The translations under genes and the position numbers were made by a program. 64,000 nt of DNA, taken from assembly GCF_007743815.1 (NCBI RefSeq), contig NZ_CP036265.1:522501-586500 (forward strand). Reading direction: 5' to 3'. Within the stretch, counting starts at the first letter, position 1, and every line of letters begins with the position of its first letter. The notes beneath the pieces are model-generated. The model was given only the letters and a program-made list of their open reading frames with translations. It did no database searches and had not been told where the DNA came from. This DNA is from Alienimonas californiensis. GTDB lineage: Bacteria > Planctomycetota > Planctomycetia > Planctomycetales > Planctomycetaceae. Shown here piece by piece: positions 34,652 through 45,000 of the stretch.

Positions 34652-35689
34652 GTGCCTGCCAAAACGAAATCGCCCGCCGTCAAGCTGCCGAAGGACCCGG
34701 CCAAGCACATCGGCCCCCGCCCCGCCCCGGCGCCGCTGCCGGACGTGCGGCCGCTGCGGTTGGGCCTGTGCTGCACCTTCGACGATCAGCACCTCAACTT
34801 CCGCGTCGCCACCGCGACCCACCTGTCGAAGCTCTCGCGGGAGGGAGCGCAGGCGAAGCTGGGCGAGATCCTCGCCCACAACGCCCGGGCGATGAATCAG
34901 GCAATCCGGTTCTGCGATGCGGTGAACATTCGGGCGTTCCGGGCCTCCAGCCGGCTGTTGCCGCTCCGCACGCACCCGGACGTCGGCTACGACCCGGAAT
35001 CGCTGCCCGCCGGCAGGGCCAGCGTGGCCCTGTTCCGCGAGGCCGGCCGGCGGGCGGAGGACGCCGGCATTCGCACCCTGCTCCACCCGGAGCAGATCAC
35101 CGTCCTGTCCGCCCACGACCCGGCCGTCGCCGCGAACGCCGTCGACGAGCTGATCCATCAGGCGGAGATGGCCGAGTGGCTGCGGGCGGACACCCTCATC
35201 ATTCACGCCGGCGGCGGCTACGGGGACAAACCGGCGGCACTGGCCCGCTTCGCCGAGAACGTGCGGGGATTGCCGAGCGGCGTCCGCGATCGGCTGGCGG
35301 TGGAGAACGACGACCGCGTCTTCACCCCCGCCGACCTGCTGCCCGCCTGCGAGGCCCTGCGGCTGCCAATGGTCTACGACGCCCACCACCACCGCGTGCT
35401 GCCGGACGGCTTAAGCGAAGACGCCGTCACCCGGGCCGCGAGCGCTACGTGGGCGGAGTGCGACAAGCCCGCCGGCCTGCCCCGTGAGCCGGTATTCCAC
35501 CTCTCCAGCCCCAAGGAGGGCTGGGACGGTCCGAAGCCGCATCGTCACGCGGACTTCATCGCCCCCGCCGACTGGCCGGCGGCGTGGGACCAGATTCTCA
35601 GTGCCGGCGGGCAACTCACGGTGGAGGTGGAGGCGAAGGCGAAGGAGCGGGCCGTCGCCCGCCTCGCCGCGGCGCTGGCCGGCCGCTGA
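34652..35689 (+). CDS. uvsE: UV DNA damage endonuclease (UVDE/UvsE)
   Basis: 345 residues from a GTG at 34652. After a Lys/Pro-rich N-terminal extension of about 30 residues comes LRLGLCCTFDDQHLNFR, then NIRAFRASSRLLPL, LIIHAGGGYGDK, AVENDDRVFTPADLL, VYDAHHHRVLP, HADFI and EVEAKAKE. These are the metal-binding blocks of the UvsE TIM barrel. The enzyme nicks 5' to UV photoproducts and other helix-distorting lesions without other repair proteins. A TACACT hexamer sits five bases before the GTG. Placement near the photolyase gene suggests a UV-protection neighbourhood. Confidence 0.95.
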   Translation: MPAKTKSPAVKLPKDPAKHIGPRPAPAPLPDVRPLRLGLCCTFDDQHLNFRVATATHLSKLSREGAQAKLGEILAHNARAMNQAIRFCDAVNIRAFRASSRLLPLRTHPDVGYDPESLPAGRASVALFREAGRRAEDAGIRTLLHPEQITVLSAHDPAVAANAVDELIHQAEMAEWLRADTLIIHAGGGYGDKPAALARFAENVRGLPSGVRDRLAVENDDRVFTPADLLPACEALRLPMVYDAHHHRVLPDGLSEDAVTRAASATWAECDKPAGLPREPVFHLSSPKEGWDGPKPHRHADFIAPADWPAAWDQILSAGGQLTVEVEAKAKERAVARLAAALAGR

Positions 35690-35859
35690 CGTTTGGGCGG
35701 TCGCGGGGGTCGGTTCCCCATGAAAGTTTCGATTTGAGCGGCAGTTCCATCTGTGCGAGTTCGAGGGCCGACGGTAAACTCTGTCCTTCCCGCACGGGCG
35801 CCGGCCGGTACGTTTCCGACCGACGACCGCGCACCTGCGTTTTTTTCAAGCGACGAGTG

Positions 35860-36057
35860 ATGGCTGAGGGCACGATTAAGCGACTGACGGACAAAGGGTT
35901 CGGGTTCATCGACGCCGGTACCGGCAAGGACCTGTTCTTCCACATGTCCAATGTCGAAGGCATCCACTTCGACGAACTCACGGAGGGGCAGCGCGTCTCC
36001 TTCCACTCCGGCCAGGGCCCCAAGGGTCCCCGCGCCGAAAACGTCACCCCCATCTAG
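35860..36057 (+). CDS. Cold-shock domain protein
   Basis: 65 residues, a single cold-shock domain. RNP1-like KGFGFIDAG and RNP2-like DLFFHMS are both present, and the closing EGQRVSFHSGQGPKGPRAENV is typical. It binds single-stranded RNA/DNA and acts as an RNA chaperone. The 170-base leader has a T7 tract (35840-35846) close to the start and no clear Shine-Dalgarno, so its translation may depend on RNA structure as in other csp genes. An intrinsic terminator lies at 36181-36217. Confidence 0.95.
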   Translation: MAEGTIKRLTDKGFGFIDAGTGKDLFFHMSNVEGIHFDELTEGQRVSFHSGQGPKGPRAENVTPI

Positions 36058-36180
36058 TCCCGACTAGCGTCGGGTGACTGAACCGCGTCGCCCCCTTCCC
36101 GGGAGGCGACGCCGCACCGATCAGCGACCCGGCCCGCACTCGTACCGCGGGCCGCAGGCCGACCGGAGTGACAGGAGATC

Positions 36181-36217
36181 AACCGCGGCCGGGGCCCCGC
36201 CCCGACCGCGGTTTTTT
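36181..36217 (+). terminator. Intrinsic terminator of the cold-shock gene
   Basis: Stem 36181-36194 with 36200-36213 (one mismatch) followed by T6. It lies 124 bases after the csp stop and just before the convergent DUF1570 stop. Confidence 0.8.
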
Positions 36218-36237
36218 CATGCGCCGGGCCTCCGCCG

Positions 36238-37362
36238 TCAGAGCGCCGCGACGAACCGCTCCAGTTCGCCCTCCAACCGCCCCGGCGGGGTGCCGAAGGC
36301 GGCGATGAACGCCGCCCGGCGGGCCGCGGGGTCGTCGGCGGCGGCGTCGGCGGCGGTCGTTTCGCCGACGGTCCGCAGATAACGGGCGTAGCGGTCGCCG
36401 CGGGTGTGCATCAGGAAGAAGGTGAAGGCCCACGCCTCGGCGTAGAACGTCAGCGAATCGCGGCCGGTCAGGTCGTCCCCACCCGGCCCGCAGACCAGCG
36501 CCTCCAGATAGCCGTCCGCGTGCAGATGCGTGCGGAAGTGATGCAGCCGGCCGGGGTTCACGCGGTCCGACGGCCGCACGGACCCGGTCGCGGAGAGAAA
36601 CGCTGGGGCCTCCAGTGCCGTGGCCAGCCCCTCGGCGACCCACCGCGGCGTGCCGCCGGTGCGGTGGTGCAGGCCGGTGTTGAAGGCGATCTGATGAACC
36701 GCCTCATGAACGAGGGTCGCTTCAAACGAGGCATCCGACGCTCCGCCCGGCGGCTCCCAGACGCTCAGCCGGTTGCTTTGCGGACTGTAGTACCCCTTCA
36801 GCGCCCGCGGCACGGAGCGTGGCGAGGGGGCGGCGCCCTCCGCGGCGGCGGCCTCGGCGAACGCGTCGAAGTCTCGGTGCACCACGGCAATCAGCGGGAA
36901 CTCCGGCTCCCGCGGCGGCGCCCCGTGCCGGGCGAACCAGCCGGTCGCCGCCGCGTAGGTCCGCTCCAGCTTCGCCCCGAACGTCCCCGGCGTGCGACTG
37001 GCGTGCCGCACCACGAGATACCGCCGCGTGGCAAACACCGCTGCATCCTCTTCGCATTCCGCCCGCAGCCGGGCCGCCGCGGCGGGCATCGGCAGCGGGG
37101 CGAAGCGGTCGTCGACCCGGCGAAAATCCCGCACCCCGGCCAGCGGGACGGCGTGCAGGGCACCGAGATCGTCCGTCAGCCAGGCGGCGGAGTCGCTCCG
37201 CAGTTCCAACCGGCCCTGCACCGGGCCGTCGGGGCCGGTCAGCTCGATCAGCGACCGCCCCGTCGTCGGTCGAACCCGCGGCTCCCGCCCCAACGCCGTC
37301 CCGCTGAACACCGTCGCGGCCAGCAGGGCGAGGAGGAACGCGACTTTTACCACGACGGACAC
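36238..37362 (-). CDS. Secreted DUF1570 protein (zincin-like)
   Basis: 374 residues from a GTG at 37362; a second GTG at 37353 is nearly as good, and further upstream the frame belongs to the divergent gene. The signal peptide is VAFLLALLAATVFSGTALG. The C-terminal half is DUF1570: TLVHEAVHQIAFNTGLH with the HExxH zinc motif, WVAEGLATALEAP with the third ligand Glu, and the YAEAWAFTFFLMH helix. This is the gluzincin pattern, so a periplasmic peptidase role is possible though untested for the family. An insert rich in Ala is near residue 160. Confidence 0.86.
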   Translation of the reverse strand: MSVVVKVAFLLALLAATVFSGTALGREPRVRPTTGRSLIELTGPDGPVQGRLELRSDSAAWLTDDLGALHAVPLAGVRDFRRVDDRFAPLPMPAAAARLRAECEEDAAVFATRRYLVVRHASRTPGTFGAKLERTYAAATGWFARHGAPPREPEFPLIAVVHRDFDAFAEAAAAEGAAPSPRSVPRALKGYYSPQSNRLSVWEPPGGASDASFEATLVHEAVHQIAFNTGLHHRTGGTPRWVAEGLATALEAPAFLSATGSVRPSDRVNPGRLHHFRTHLHADGYLEALVCGPGGDDLTGRDSLTFYAEAWAFTFFLMHTRGDRYARYLRTVGETTAADAAADDPAARRAAFIAAFGTPPGRLEGELERFVAAL

Positions 37363-37510
37363 GGCGGTGCCTGCTGCGGGGCTTGTGGAGGAGGAACCTC
37401 GAAACCTACCCCGCCCCCTTGCCGCCGGTCGGGGGCGGGCGGACGCTGGGCCGGTCCGCCGCCCGTCGCGGCCGGTCCGATCCGCACCACCGGTCCCCCC
37501 AGGTTCGCCG

Positions 37511-38857
37511 ATGACGCCCGCCGCGCTGCTCGCCGCCGCCGCGATGCTGGTCCCGCACGGGGTTCCCGTTGAACCGCCCGGCGCCGGAGAATCCGCGGTG
37601 CCGACGCCGGAGCGGGTCGCGGCGTTGGTGGACGCGCTGTCCGCCCCATCGCGGTCAGAGCGAGCGCTGGCGGAGCGGGTGCTGATCGCCCTCGGCCCGG
37701 CCGCCGCCGACCTGCTGCCGACCCCCGGCTCCCCCGCCGCCCCGACCGGCGCCGCGGCGCTGGCCGCGTTGGACCGGGTCCGCACCGCCCTCGCCGCCCC
37801 GCCCCCCCTCCCCGCCGGACCCTCCCGCCTGCGGATCGCCGAGTTGCCGCGGGGGTCGCTGGGCGCCCTATTGGAGGCGATCGCGGAGCGCACCGGGAAC
37901 CGGCTGGAAGCCTCGGAGTTAGAACCGGGCATGCTGTCCGCCGCGGCGCCGGACCTGTCGACGCTGGCGGAGCCGGACGGCACGGTCACCTTTTGGACGG
38001 CGCTGAACGCCCTCGCCCCCGGCCGGTTCACGGTGGGAACGGTGGGCGAGGAGGGTTTGGCGCTGCTTCCGCCGGCCGAGGCGGAAGGCGCCCCCGCGGC
38101 GACGGCGGCCGGCGTGCTGCGGATCGAAGTCGGCCCCGTCGCCGTGCGGCGGCGGTTCGGGGCGGAGGGTTCGCTGTGGCGCGCGCCGGTGCGGCTGATC
38201 GCCGAGCCCCGCCTGCAACCGCTGACCGCCCGCCCGCTCGAGGGCGGATTGAAGGCGACCGTGGGGGGGGAGCCGCTCGAACCGTTCAGCCCGGCGGCGT
38301 CGCGGGAGGCGCAGTTCACGGACGGGGCGACGACCTTCGCCGTCGACTTCCTCCCGCCCTCGGAGGGCTCCCCCGCGGCCGACCTCGCCGCCCTGACCTT
38401 CGGCGGAGCCTACGAGGCGACCTTCCTCCCCGGCCGCCGCGCGTTCCACTTCGCCCCGAACGCCGCCGGCGAATCGCAGTCCGCCGACGGGGTGACGGTG
38501 CGACTGGAACGCGTCACGATGAGCCCCGTCGACGCGGCGATCGCCGCCGCGGTCCTCTACGACGCCGACGCCGGTGGCCCGGCGTTCGAGAGCTACCAAA
38601 CCTGGCGCTACGAGGTCGCCGTCCGCCTGCGAACCGCCGATGGGACCACCCTCGAACCGACCGCCCCCCCGCGAGTCGTCGCCGAGGGCAGCGCCGCGGT
38701 CGCCGTCCGGGCGAGCTTTAGCCTGCCGGCCGACGCGGCGCCGGACCGGGTAGAAATCGCCGCCCCCGCCGCCCCCGTGACCACGGCGGTGCGGTTCGAG
38801 GCGCTGAATGTTCTTGGCGGGTCTACGGCGAAGGAAACGGCCCCGCCGACCCCCTGA
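37511..38857 (+). CDS. Secreted protein, unknown (planctomycete-type)
   Basis: 448 residues from ATG 37511. The signal peptide is short (MTPAALLAAAAMLVPHG). A helical region (about 30-95) with SAPSRSERALAERVLIALGP is followed by a small alpha/beta domain (GSLGALLEAIAERTGNRLEA) that resembles secretin/STN-type short domains. Beta-rich sequence fills residues 190-440. I know of no functional assignment. Its last 35 bases overlap the convergent 3' end of the next gene. Confidence 0.72.
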   Translation: MTPAALLAAAAMLVPHGVPVEPPGAGESAVPTPERVAALVDALSAPSRSERALAERVLIALGPAAADLLPTPGSPAAPTGAAALAALDRVRTALAAPPPLPAGPSRLRIAELPRGSLGALLEAIAERTGNRLEASELEPGMLSAAAPDLSTLAEPDGTVTFWTALNALAPGRFTVGTVGEEGLALLPPAEAEGAPAATAAGVLRIEVGPVAVRRRFGAEGSLWRAPVRLIAEPRLQPLTARPLEGGLKATVGGEPLEPFSPAASREAQFTDGATTFAVDFLPPSEGSPAADLAALTFGGAYEATFLPGRRAFHFAPNAAGESQSADGVTVRLERVTMSPVDAAIAAAVLYDADAGGPAFESYQTWRYEVAVRLRTADGTTLEPTAPPRVVAEGSAAVAVRASFSLPADAAPDRVEIAAPAAPVTTAVRFEALNVLGGSTAKETAPPTP

Positions 38858-39359
38858 AGTCGAAGCTGTCAGTCGCCGGGTCGTAGGCCGCCAGCACGTA
38901 CTCCTCTGTGTTTTCAGGGGTCAGGCGAATCGGTTTGCCCAGTTCCCGGCCGAGATCTCGCATCCAGGCGAACACCGCCGCGGCACGCTCCGCGGTCGTG
39001 ACTTCTTTGGGATCCAGGTCGAACTCAATATCTCCGGTCCAGAAGAAATGGCAGTTCGCAGTGCAGCCGCCGAGGTTTACGGCCATTAAATGAAGCCCCT
39101 CTCTTTGACCGTCCGGAAAGATTTCCTGCGCGGCAGGCAGATCGGCTTTGCCGTCGACACTACTGTACGAATAGGTTTGGGGACCGGTTCGGACAAAGTC
39201 GAGGAGCCGTTCCCAATCGTCGACCGTCGTCTCCAAAACGAGAACGTCTCGCAGACTGCCGTCGCGATCGAACATCCACTCCGTCTCGGCCCAAGTCGGC
39301 AGAACGCATCCATCGTGAGTTCGCCCACCGTCCCGGCCGTGACCCGTCACAGCAGCCAC
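38823..39359 (-). CDS. Hypothetical protein of atypical composition
   Basis: Up to 178 residues from a GTG at 39359; an ATG at 39275 gives 150 residues and avoids overlap with the neighbour. No signal peptide or membrane helix. Notable segments are ETEWMFDRDGSLRDVLVLET at the start of the conserved-looking part, CTANCHFFWTGDIEFDLDP and a C-terminal ENTEEYVLAAYDP. The DNA here is visibly less GC-rich than its surroundings and codon choice includes more A/T third positions, hinting at separate origin. It resembles small immunity or accessory proteins in style, but I cannot name a family. Confidence 0.6.
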   Translation of the reverse strand: MAAVTGHGRDGGRTHDGCVLPTWAETEWMFDRDGSLRDVLVLETTVDDWERLLDFVRTGPQTYSYSSVDGKADLPAAQEIFPDGQREGLHLMAVNLGGCTANCHFFWTGDIEFDLDPKEVTTAERAAAVFAWMRDLGRELGKPIRLTPENTEEYVLAAYDPATDSFDFRGSAGPFPSP

Positions 39360-39844
39360 CAGACGATGCCCGCGGTGACGGCGAGCATTGCCACGGCGAC
39401 GGCGGCCCCGACCAGCGGGTTGTCTTCCAGCGCCCCGCCCTGCGGGGACTCGGCGGCGATCGGGAGGATCGCCTCGCGGAACGCCGGGAAATTGTGCCAG
39501 TGGGCGAAGACGCGGGCCCGGCCGGAGACTGTGCCGATGAAAATCGACGCGAGCGAACCGGCGGACGTCGCCGTCATTCCGGCGACCCGGCCCAGGCCGA
39601 GCAGCGCCCGCAGCCCCAGCCCGCGGCCCCCGCCCACGCGCAGCTCCCGGGCGGAGCGGATCTCCGCGAACGGCACCTCCCGGACCCCTTCGACCCCCGC
39701 CGACAGGAAGTTCCGCGGTACGTGACAGCGTTCAAAAATCACCACGCCGCGGGCCGGGTCGATCGTCGCCCGCGGCCGGTCCGGCGGGGCGAACGAGCGG
39801 TCTTCGCAGACGATCGCTCGGCCGCTCTCAGGCGAGGAGGTCAT
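39347..39844 (-). CDS. Hypothetical membrane protein with C-terminal helix
   Basis: 165 residues. A soluble beta-rich part ([54 protein letters not shown]) resembles a PH-like small domain, and a C-terminal membrane helix [20 protein letters not shown] anchors it. Its ATG overlaps the 3' end of the DUF1501 gene by 17 bases, so it probably forms the tail of that operon. Unknown function. Confidence 0.62.
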   Translation of the reverse strand: MTSSPESGRAIVCEDRSFAPPDRPRATIDPARGVVIFERCHVPRNFLSAGVEGVREVPFAEIRSARELRVGGGRGLGLRALLGLGRVAGMTATSAGSLASIFIGTVSGRARVFAHWHNFPAFREAILPIAAESPQGGALEDNPLVGAAVAVAMLAVTAGIVWWLL

Positions 39845-41327
39845 GGACCACTTCCCCGTGCACGTCCGTCAGGCGGAAGTCGCGGCCCTGGTAGCGGTAG
39901 GTGAGCTTCTCGTGGTTCACGCCGAGTTGATGCAAGATCGTGGCGTTTAAATCGTGGATGTGCACCGGCTTCTCAGTGACGTTGTAACTAAAATCGTCCG
40001 TCTCGCCGTAGACGATGCCCGGCTTCACGCCGCCGCCGGCCAGCCAGGTCGTGAAGCAGCGGGGGTGGTGGTCCCGACCGTAGTTCTCCTTCGTCAATTT
40101 GCCCTGGCAATAGACCGTGCGGCCGAACTCGCCGCCCCAGACGACGAGGGTGTCGTCCAGCAGGCCGCGGCGTTTCAGGTCCGTGACGAGGGCGGCGCAG
40201 GCCTGGTCGACGTCCTGGCATTGCTTGGGCAGGTCGCCGGCGATGTTGCCGTGCTGGTCCCAGCCGCGGATGAAGATCTGCGTGAACCGCACGTCCCGCT
40301 CCGCCAGTCGACGGGCCAGCAGGCAGTTCGCGGCGAAGGTGCCGGGGGTATTGACGTCCGGGCCGTAGAGGTCCAGCGTCTCCTGCGTTTCGCCGGAGAG
40401 GTCCATCAATTCCGGCACGCTGGTCTGCATGCGGTAGGCCATCTCGTACTGGGCGATGCGGGTGGCGATCTCCGGATCGCCGTAATCGTCCAGCGTTTTC
40501 TGGTTCAACGCCGCCAACCCGTCCAGCACGTCCCGCCGGGCCGCCCGGGATACGCCGGGGGGGTCGGAGAGGTACAGCACCGGATCGCCCTTGCTCCGCA
40601 TGGCCACGCCGGCGTGGCGGGTCGGCAGGAACGCGCTGCCCCACAGGCGGTTATACAGCGCCTGGGCGGATTTCCGGCCGCTCCAGGAGGAGTGCAGCAC
40701 CACAAAGGTGGGCAGATCCTCGTTCAAACTGCCCAGCCCGTAGCTGGCCCACGCCCCGATGGAGGGACGGCCGGGCAGCTGGGAGCCGGTTTGAATATAG
40801 GTGATGGCGGGGTCGTGGTTGATCGCCTCCGTCCACATGCTTTTAACGACGCAGAGGTCGTCCACGACCCCGGCGGTGTGCGGGAGCAGTTCGCTGATCC
40901 AGGCGCCCTGCTTGCCGTGGCGGGCGAACTTGTATTTGCTGGGGGCCAGCGGGAAGCGGGCCTGCCCGCTGGTCATCGTGGTGATCCGCTGGCCGTTGCG
41001 GACGCTGTCCGGCAGGTCCGCGTCGAACATCTTGTTCAACTCCGGCTTATAGTCCCACATATCGAGCTGACTGGGGGCGCCGCTCATAAAGAGCGAAATG
41101 ACCCGCTTCGCCTTGGGAGCGAAGTGCAGCCCGCCGGCCGCCGCGTCGCGGACGGGGGCGGTCGCCCCCCCCGTCCCTGAACCCGCCTCCGCGGCCCCCA
41201 AATCGCGACCGAGCAGCGAGGAGAGCGCCGCGGCCCCGATCCCGGCGCCCATCCCCCCGGCCGTACGGCCGAAGAACCGGCGACGGGTCAGATGCAGGTC
41301 GCGTTCGCGGGCGGGGTGGACGTTCAT
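39828..41327 (-). CDS. DUF1501 secreted protein with Tat signal
   Basis: 499 residues from ATG 41327; the frame stays open upstream but composition changes there. The Tat signal [17 protein letters not shown] is near residue 13. The body shows the DUF1501 layout: [61 protein letters not shown] and [19 protein letters not shown]. The domain is a sulfatase/phosphatase-fold relative of unknown substrate and in planctomycetes accompanies DUF1549/DUF1553 cytochrome-type proteins. Here that partner lies upstream but a toxin-antitoxin pair intervenes. Confidence 0.92.
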   Translation of the reverse strand: MNVHPARERDLHLTRRRFFGRTAGGMGAGIGAAALSSLLGRDLGAAEAGSGTGGATAPVRDAAAGGLHFAPKAKRVISLFMSGAPSQLDMWDYKPELNKMFDADLPDSVRNGQRITTMTSGQARFPLAPSKYKFARHGKQGAWISELLPHTAGVVDDLCVVKSMWTEAINHDPAITYIQTGSQLPGRPSIGAWASYGLGSLNEDLPTFVVLHSSWSGRKSAQALYNRLWGSAFLPTRHAGVAMRSKGDPVLYLSDPPGVSRAARRDVLDGLAALNQKTLDDYGDPEIATRIAQYEMAYRMQTSVPELMDLSGETQETLDLYGPDVNTPGTFAANCLLARRLAERDVRFTQIFIRGWDQHGNIAGDLPKQCQDVDQACAALVTDLKRRGLLDDTLVVWGGEFGRTVYCQGKLTKENYGRDHHPRCFTTWLAGGGVKPGIVYGETDDFSYNVTEKPVHIHDLNATILHQLGVNHEKLTYRYQGRDFRLTDVHGEVVHDLLA

Positions 41328-41353
41328 GGGTTCGTTTCGGGTTTCTGAAGACG

Positions 41354-41659
41354 TCAGACCGGGCGGTCTTTCGGGTCTCTGCGGTGATGCCAGACGCTGA
41401 CGACAGCGACGGCGTTCCGGGCCACAGTAAACAGGGCGTCGTACGGCCACGGCCGTCCGAGGGGGCAGCGACGGACGGGACCGAAGCGGACGGTTTCGTA
41501 AAAGATCGGCAGCGATTCGGGATCCGCCCCGATCCGAGTCATTGCCGCGTCGAAGGTCTTGAGAAAACGAACGGCTAAATCCGCTCCGCCGACCCGGTGA
41601 TAATATTGGATCGCCCCTGCGAGTTCTTCGTCGGCTCGAGCGTGCGTGCGGACGATCAC
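41354..41659 (-). CDS. ParE/RelE-family toxin
   Basis: 101 residues. It starts [19 protein letters not shown], with the typical helix [20 protein letters not shown], and the strands [17 protein letters not shown] and [17 protein letters not shown], as in ParE/RelE-type toxins encoded with TIGR02574-type addiction-module proteins. Its ATG overlaps the antitoxin stop (ATGA, 41656-41659). It likely inhibits gyrase or cleaves mRNA unless neutralised; the sequence does not decide which. It sits between the DUF1553 and DUF1501 genes. Confidence 0.88.
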   Translation of the reverse strand: MIVRTHARADEELAGAIQYYHRVGGADLAVRFLKTFDAAMTRIGADPESLPIFYETVRFGPVRRCPLGRPWPYDALFTVARNAVAVVSVWHHRRDPKDRPV

Positions 41660-41955
41660 CCGAGGGCTCCCTGCGAATCCTCCTCCGAAAGGTTTTCAAT
41701 CAGGGCTTGCATGCGTTCGCGGACCTGCTCCCAAGGCGTGCCCGGGTCCGTGCCTTCATGAAAGCCCGCGACCCGGCGGTCAAGCTCGGCTCGCTCGGCG
41801 GCGGTCGGAGCGGGGGAGCCGGCTGGACGAAAGCCCGTCAGGCGGTCCGCGAGCCCCATCTGGTCCCCCTCCGACAGCGACGACGCCTGCCGATATAACG
41901 CTTCCGCTGCCGGACTGAGCGGCGCAAAATCGGGCGCTTCGACGATCGTGGACAT
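41656..41955 (-). CDS. Addiction-module antitoxin (TIGR02574-like)
   Basis: 99 residues, acidic. A central helix [26 protein letters not shown] matches the 'putative addiction module component' family in spirit: a helix ending in Leu-Ala-Asp-Arg-Leu followed by a Pro-rich turn and a second helix [15 protein letters not shown]. It precedes the toxin gene with a four-base overlap, the normal antitoxin-first order. It has no obvious DNA-binding motif, so autoregulation is unclear. Confidence 0.82.
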   Translation of the reverse strand: MSTIVEAPDFAPLSPAAEALYRQASSLSEGDQMGLADRLTGFRPAGSPAPTAAERAELDRRVAGFHEGTDPGTPWEQVRERMQALIENLSEEDSQGALG

Positions 41956-42020
41956 GCGGGCGACGGTTCTGAAGCGGGGCGGGCGAGGCGCGGTTCTTGA
42001 AGTTTAACGGTCGTGACGGG

Positions 42021-45000
42021 CTAGTTCGTCACGAAGGCGTCGGTGTTCATCATCAGGCTGGCCAGCAGGGTGAAGGCGGCGTGCTCGACCGGGTCGAGGG
42101 CCTCGTTTCGCGCCGTCGCCCCCACGCTCAACAGCTCCTGCGCGGCGGCGGGGTCGGCGGCGAAGTCGGACCGGCGGGCCTCCAGCACCCGGGTCAGCAC
42201 GGCCAGTTCGTCCGCCTCCGGCGCCCGACCGAGCGTCAGGCGGAAACCGTGCTTGAGCCGTTCTTCGTCCGTCGTGCCGCCCTCGGTCAGCAGGCGGGCG
42301 GCGAGGTGGCGGGAGGCTTCGACGTACTGCACGTCGTTCATCAACGCCAACGCTTGCAGCGGGGTGTTCGTGCGGCTGCGGCGGACCACGCAGGACTCCC
42401 GGCTAGGGGCGTCGAAGGTGGACAGGCTCGGCGGGGGGCTGGTGCGTTTCCAGAACGTATAGAGGCTGCGGCGGTGCAGCGCGGCGCCGTCGTCCCGCTG
42501 GAACTTGGCGGTGTTGGAGTCGGTGTAGCCGACCGCCTCCCACAGCCCGTCCGGTTGATACGGCTTCACCCCGGGGCCGCCCAGATGCTCCACGAGCAGC
42601 CCGCTGACGGCGAGGGCGGCGTCGCGAATCGCTTCGGCGTCCAGCCGGTAACGCGGCCCGCGGGCCAGCAGGCGGTTGTCCGGGTCGGCCTCCAACTGGT
42701 CCGGGCCGACGGCCGAGGCCCGGCGGAAGGCGGCGGAGGTGACGATCCGCCGGTGCAGCGCCTTGACGTTCCAGCCGCTTTCGATGAACTCCGCGGCGAG
42801 CCAGTCCAGCAACTCCGGATGACTGGGCCATTCGCCCTGAAAGCCGAAGTCCTCACTGGTGCGGACCAGCCCCGTGCCGAAGTGCTGCTGCCAGATGCGA
42901 TTGACCGTGACGCGGGCCGTCAGCGGGTGGTTCGGATCGACCAGCCAGCGGGCGAGCGTCAGCCGGTTCTGCGGGGCGTCCTCCGGCAGCGGGGGCAGCG
43001 CGGCGGGGGTGCCGGGGAACACCTGCTCCGTCGGGTTATCGTATTCGCCCCGATCCAGAACGAAGGCGTCGCGGGGTTGGTCCTCGTCCCGCATCACCAG
43101 GGTATTGGGCACGGTCGCGTCCAGCCGGCTGATCGCAGCCCGGAGGGCGCCTAATTCCGTTTCGTGCGACGTGAACCGCTCCTCGATCTGCGGAAAGACC
43201 GCGGTGCGGAAGTAATCGGCGAGGGCGCCCTCCCCTTCGTCGCCCCGCTGATCGGCGGGTTGGGCAAGGACGGCGGCGATCTCCGCGGGGAGGCGGTCGG
43301 CGGTCTTCGTCTCCGCCACCGCGGCTTCCCAGGCCGTGCGGGCGGCGGTGAGGCGGAGCGCCGGGGCCGCGGTCGTCTGGAAGCCGGCGGCGTCCCAGCG
43401 GACGTGGCCGCCCTTCTGGGTGAAGGCGAGGCCGTCGATCTCGTCGCCGGGTTCGATGCCGATTTCGCTCAGCGGAACTTCCAGCCGGGTCCACTCCCGA
43501 CGTTCGGGCAACCCGCCTTTGGGCAGGCGGGAGGGGGTGTCGACCGTGCCGAAGCCGATCGCGTTTTTATTCCCCCAGATCGCCCGGTGCTCCCAGCCCT
43601 CGGACTTCGTATGCACCTGGAGCATGATCGCCCCCGGGTTGCCGCCGTATTCGATGAAGACGTGCACGAAGGCGCTGTCCCCCTCGCGGGCGACGACCGG
43701 GGAGGTCGCCCCAGTGAAGAAGCTCTGGCCCTGATAGCGGGTGTTGCGTTCCCAGCCGACCGCCCCGCTCTGCACGGGGCCTTCGCTTTCGGGGTACCAG
43801 CTCCAGCCGTTCACGCCGCCGTCGTCCTCGTCCCCCTCCGGCTTGGCGCCGGCGGGGAGGGCGTCGTCGACCCACAGGAAGTCCGCCCGCTCCGCGGGGT
43901 CGACCGGCTCCACGGACTCCGGGGCCGGTTCATAATTCAGTCCGGCGACGTAGGAGCGAAAGGCGTGCTCCTCCGCGGCGATCTCACTTTGCAGGCGTCC
44001 GCGTTCGGCCGTCTGCCAGGGGGCCTCCGCCCGCACGCTGGGCGGCGGGAGCAGGGCGTTGCCGTCCATCGGCGCGTCGCGGGCGCTGCGATAGTAGGCG
44101 TAGAGGCTGTAGAACTCCTTCTGGGAGATCGGGTCGAACTTATGATCGTGACAGGCCGCGCAGCCGACCGTCAGGCCCATGAACACGGTGCCCACCGTCT
44201 CCGTGCGGTCGACGGCGTAGCGGACGCGGTATTCCTCGTCGATGCTCCCGCCCTCGCTGGTCGTCACGTTGCAGCGGTTAAAGCCCGTGGCGATGAGCTG
44301 ATCCAGCGACGGGTCCGGTAATAAGTCGCCGGCGAGTTGTTCGACGGTGAATTCGTCGAAGGGTTTGTTTTCGTTGAAGGCCCGCACGACCCAGTCGCGG
44401 TAGGGCCAGATGCTGCGTTCGTTGTCCAGGTGCAGGCCGTGGGTGTCGCCGTAGCGGGCGGCGTCCAGCCAATAGCGGGCCCGGCGTTCGCCGTAGCGGG
44501 GGGAGGCCAGCAGCCGGTCGACCAGCCGGTCGTAGGCGTCCGGGGCGTCGTCCTTGAGAAAGGCGTCCACCTCTGCCGGGGTGGGCGGCAGGCCGGTGAG
44601 GGTGAAGGTCGCGCGGCGGATGAGCTGGGCCTTCGTGGCCTCCCCGTTCACCGGCAGGCCGGAGGCGGCGAGTTCTTGATGGAGGAAGGCGTCGATTTCG
44701 TTGTACATCTCGGGACGCGCGCCGCCTGACGGCGACGGCGAACCTTGGGGCACCGGCGGTTTGACGACGGCTTCGAAGGCCCAGTGGCCGGTCCATTCGG
44801 CGCCCTGTTCGATCCAGCGGCGGAGGGTGTCCACCTCCGCGGGGGTCAGCGGGTCGCCTTCGCCCTCGGGGGGCATGGGGGCGTATTCGTCGGTGACGCG
44901 GTCCAGCATCACGCTGGCGGCGGGGTCGCCGGGGACGATCGCGTGGCCGCCGCCGTTTAATTCGACGAAGGCTCCCTCGGCAGTGTCGAACCGCAGCGGC

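Noticed and set aside
31054-35689. Photolyase to uvsE considered as one operon
   Set aside because: Two minus-strand genes lie between them and palindromes separate the plus-strand genes, so only physical proximity is supported.
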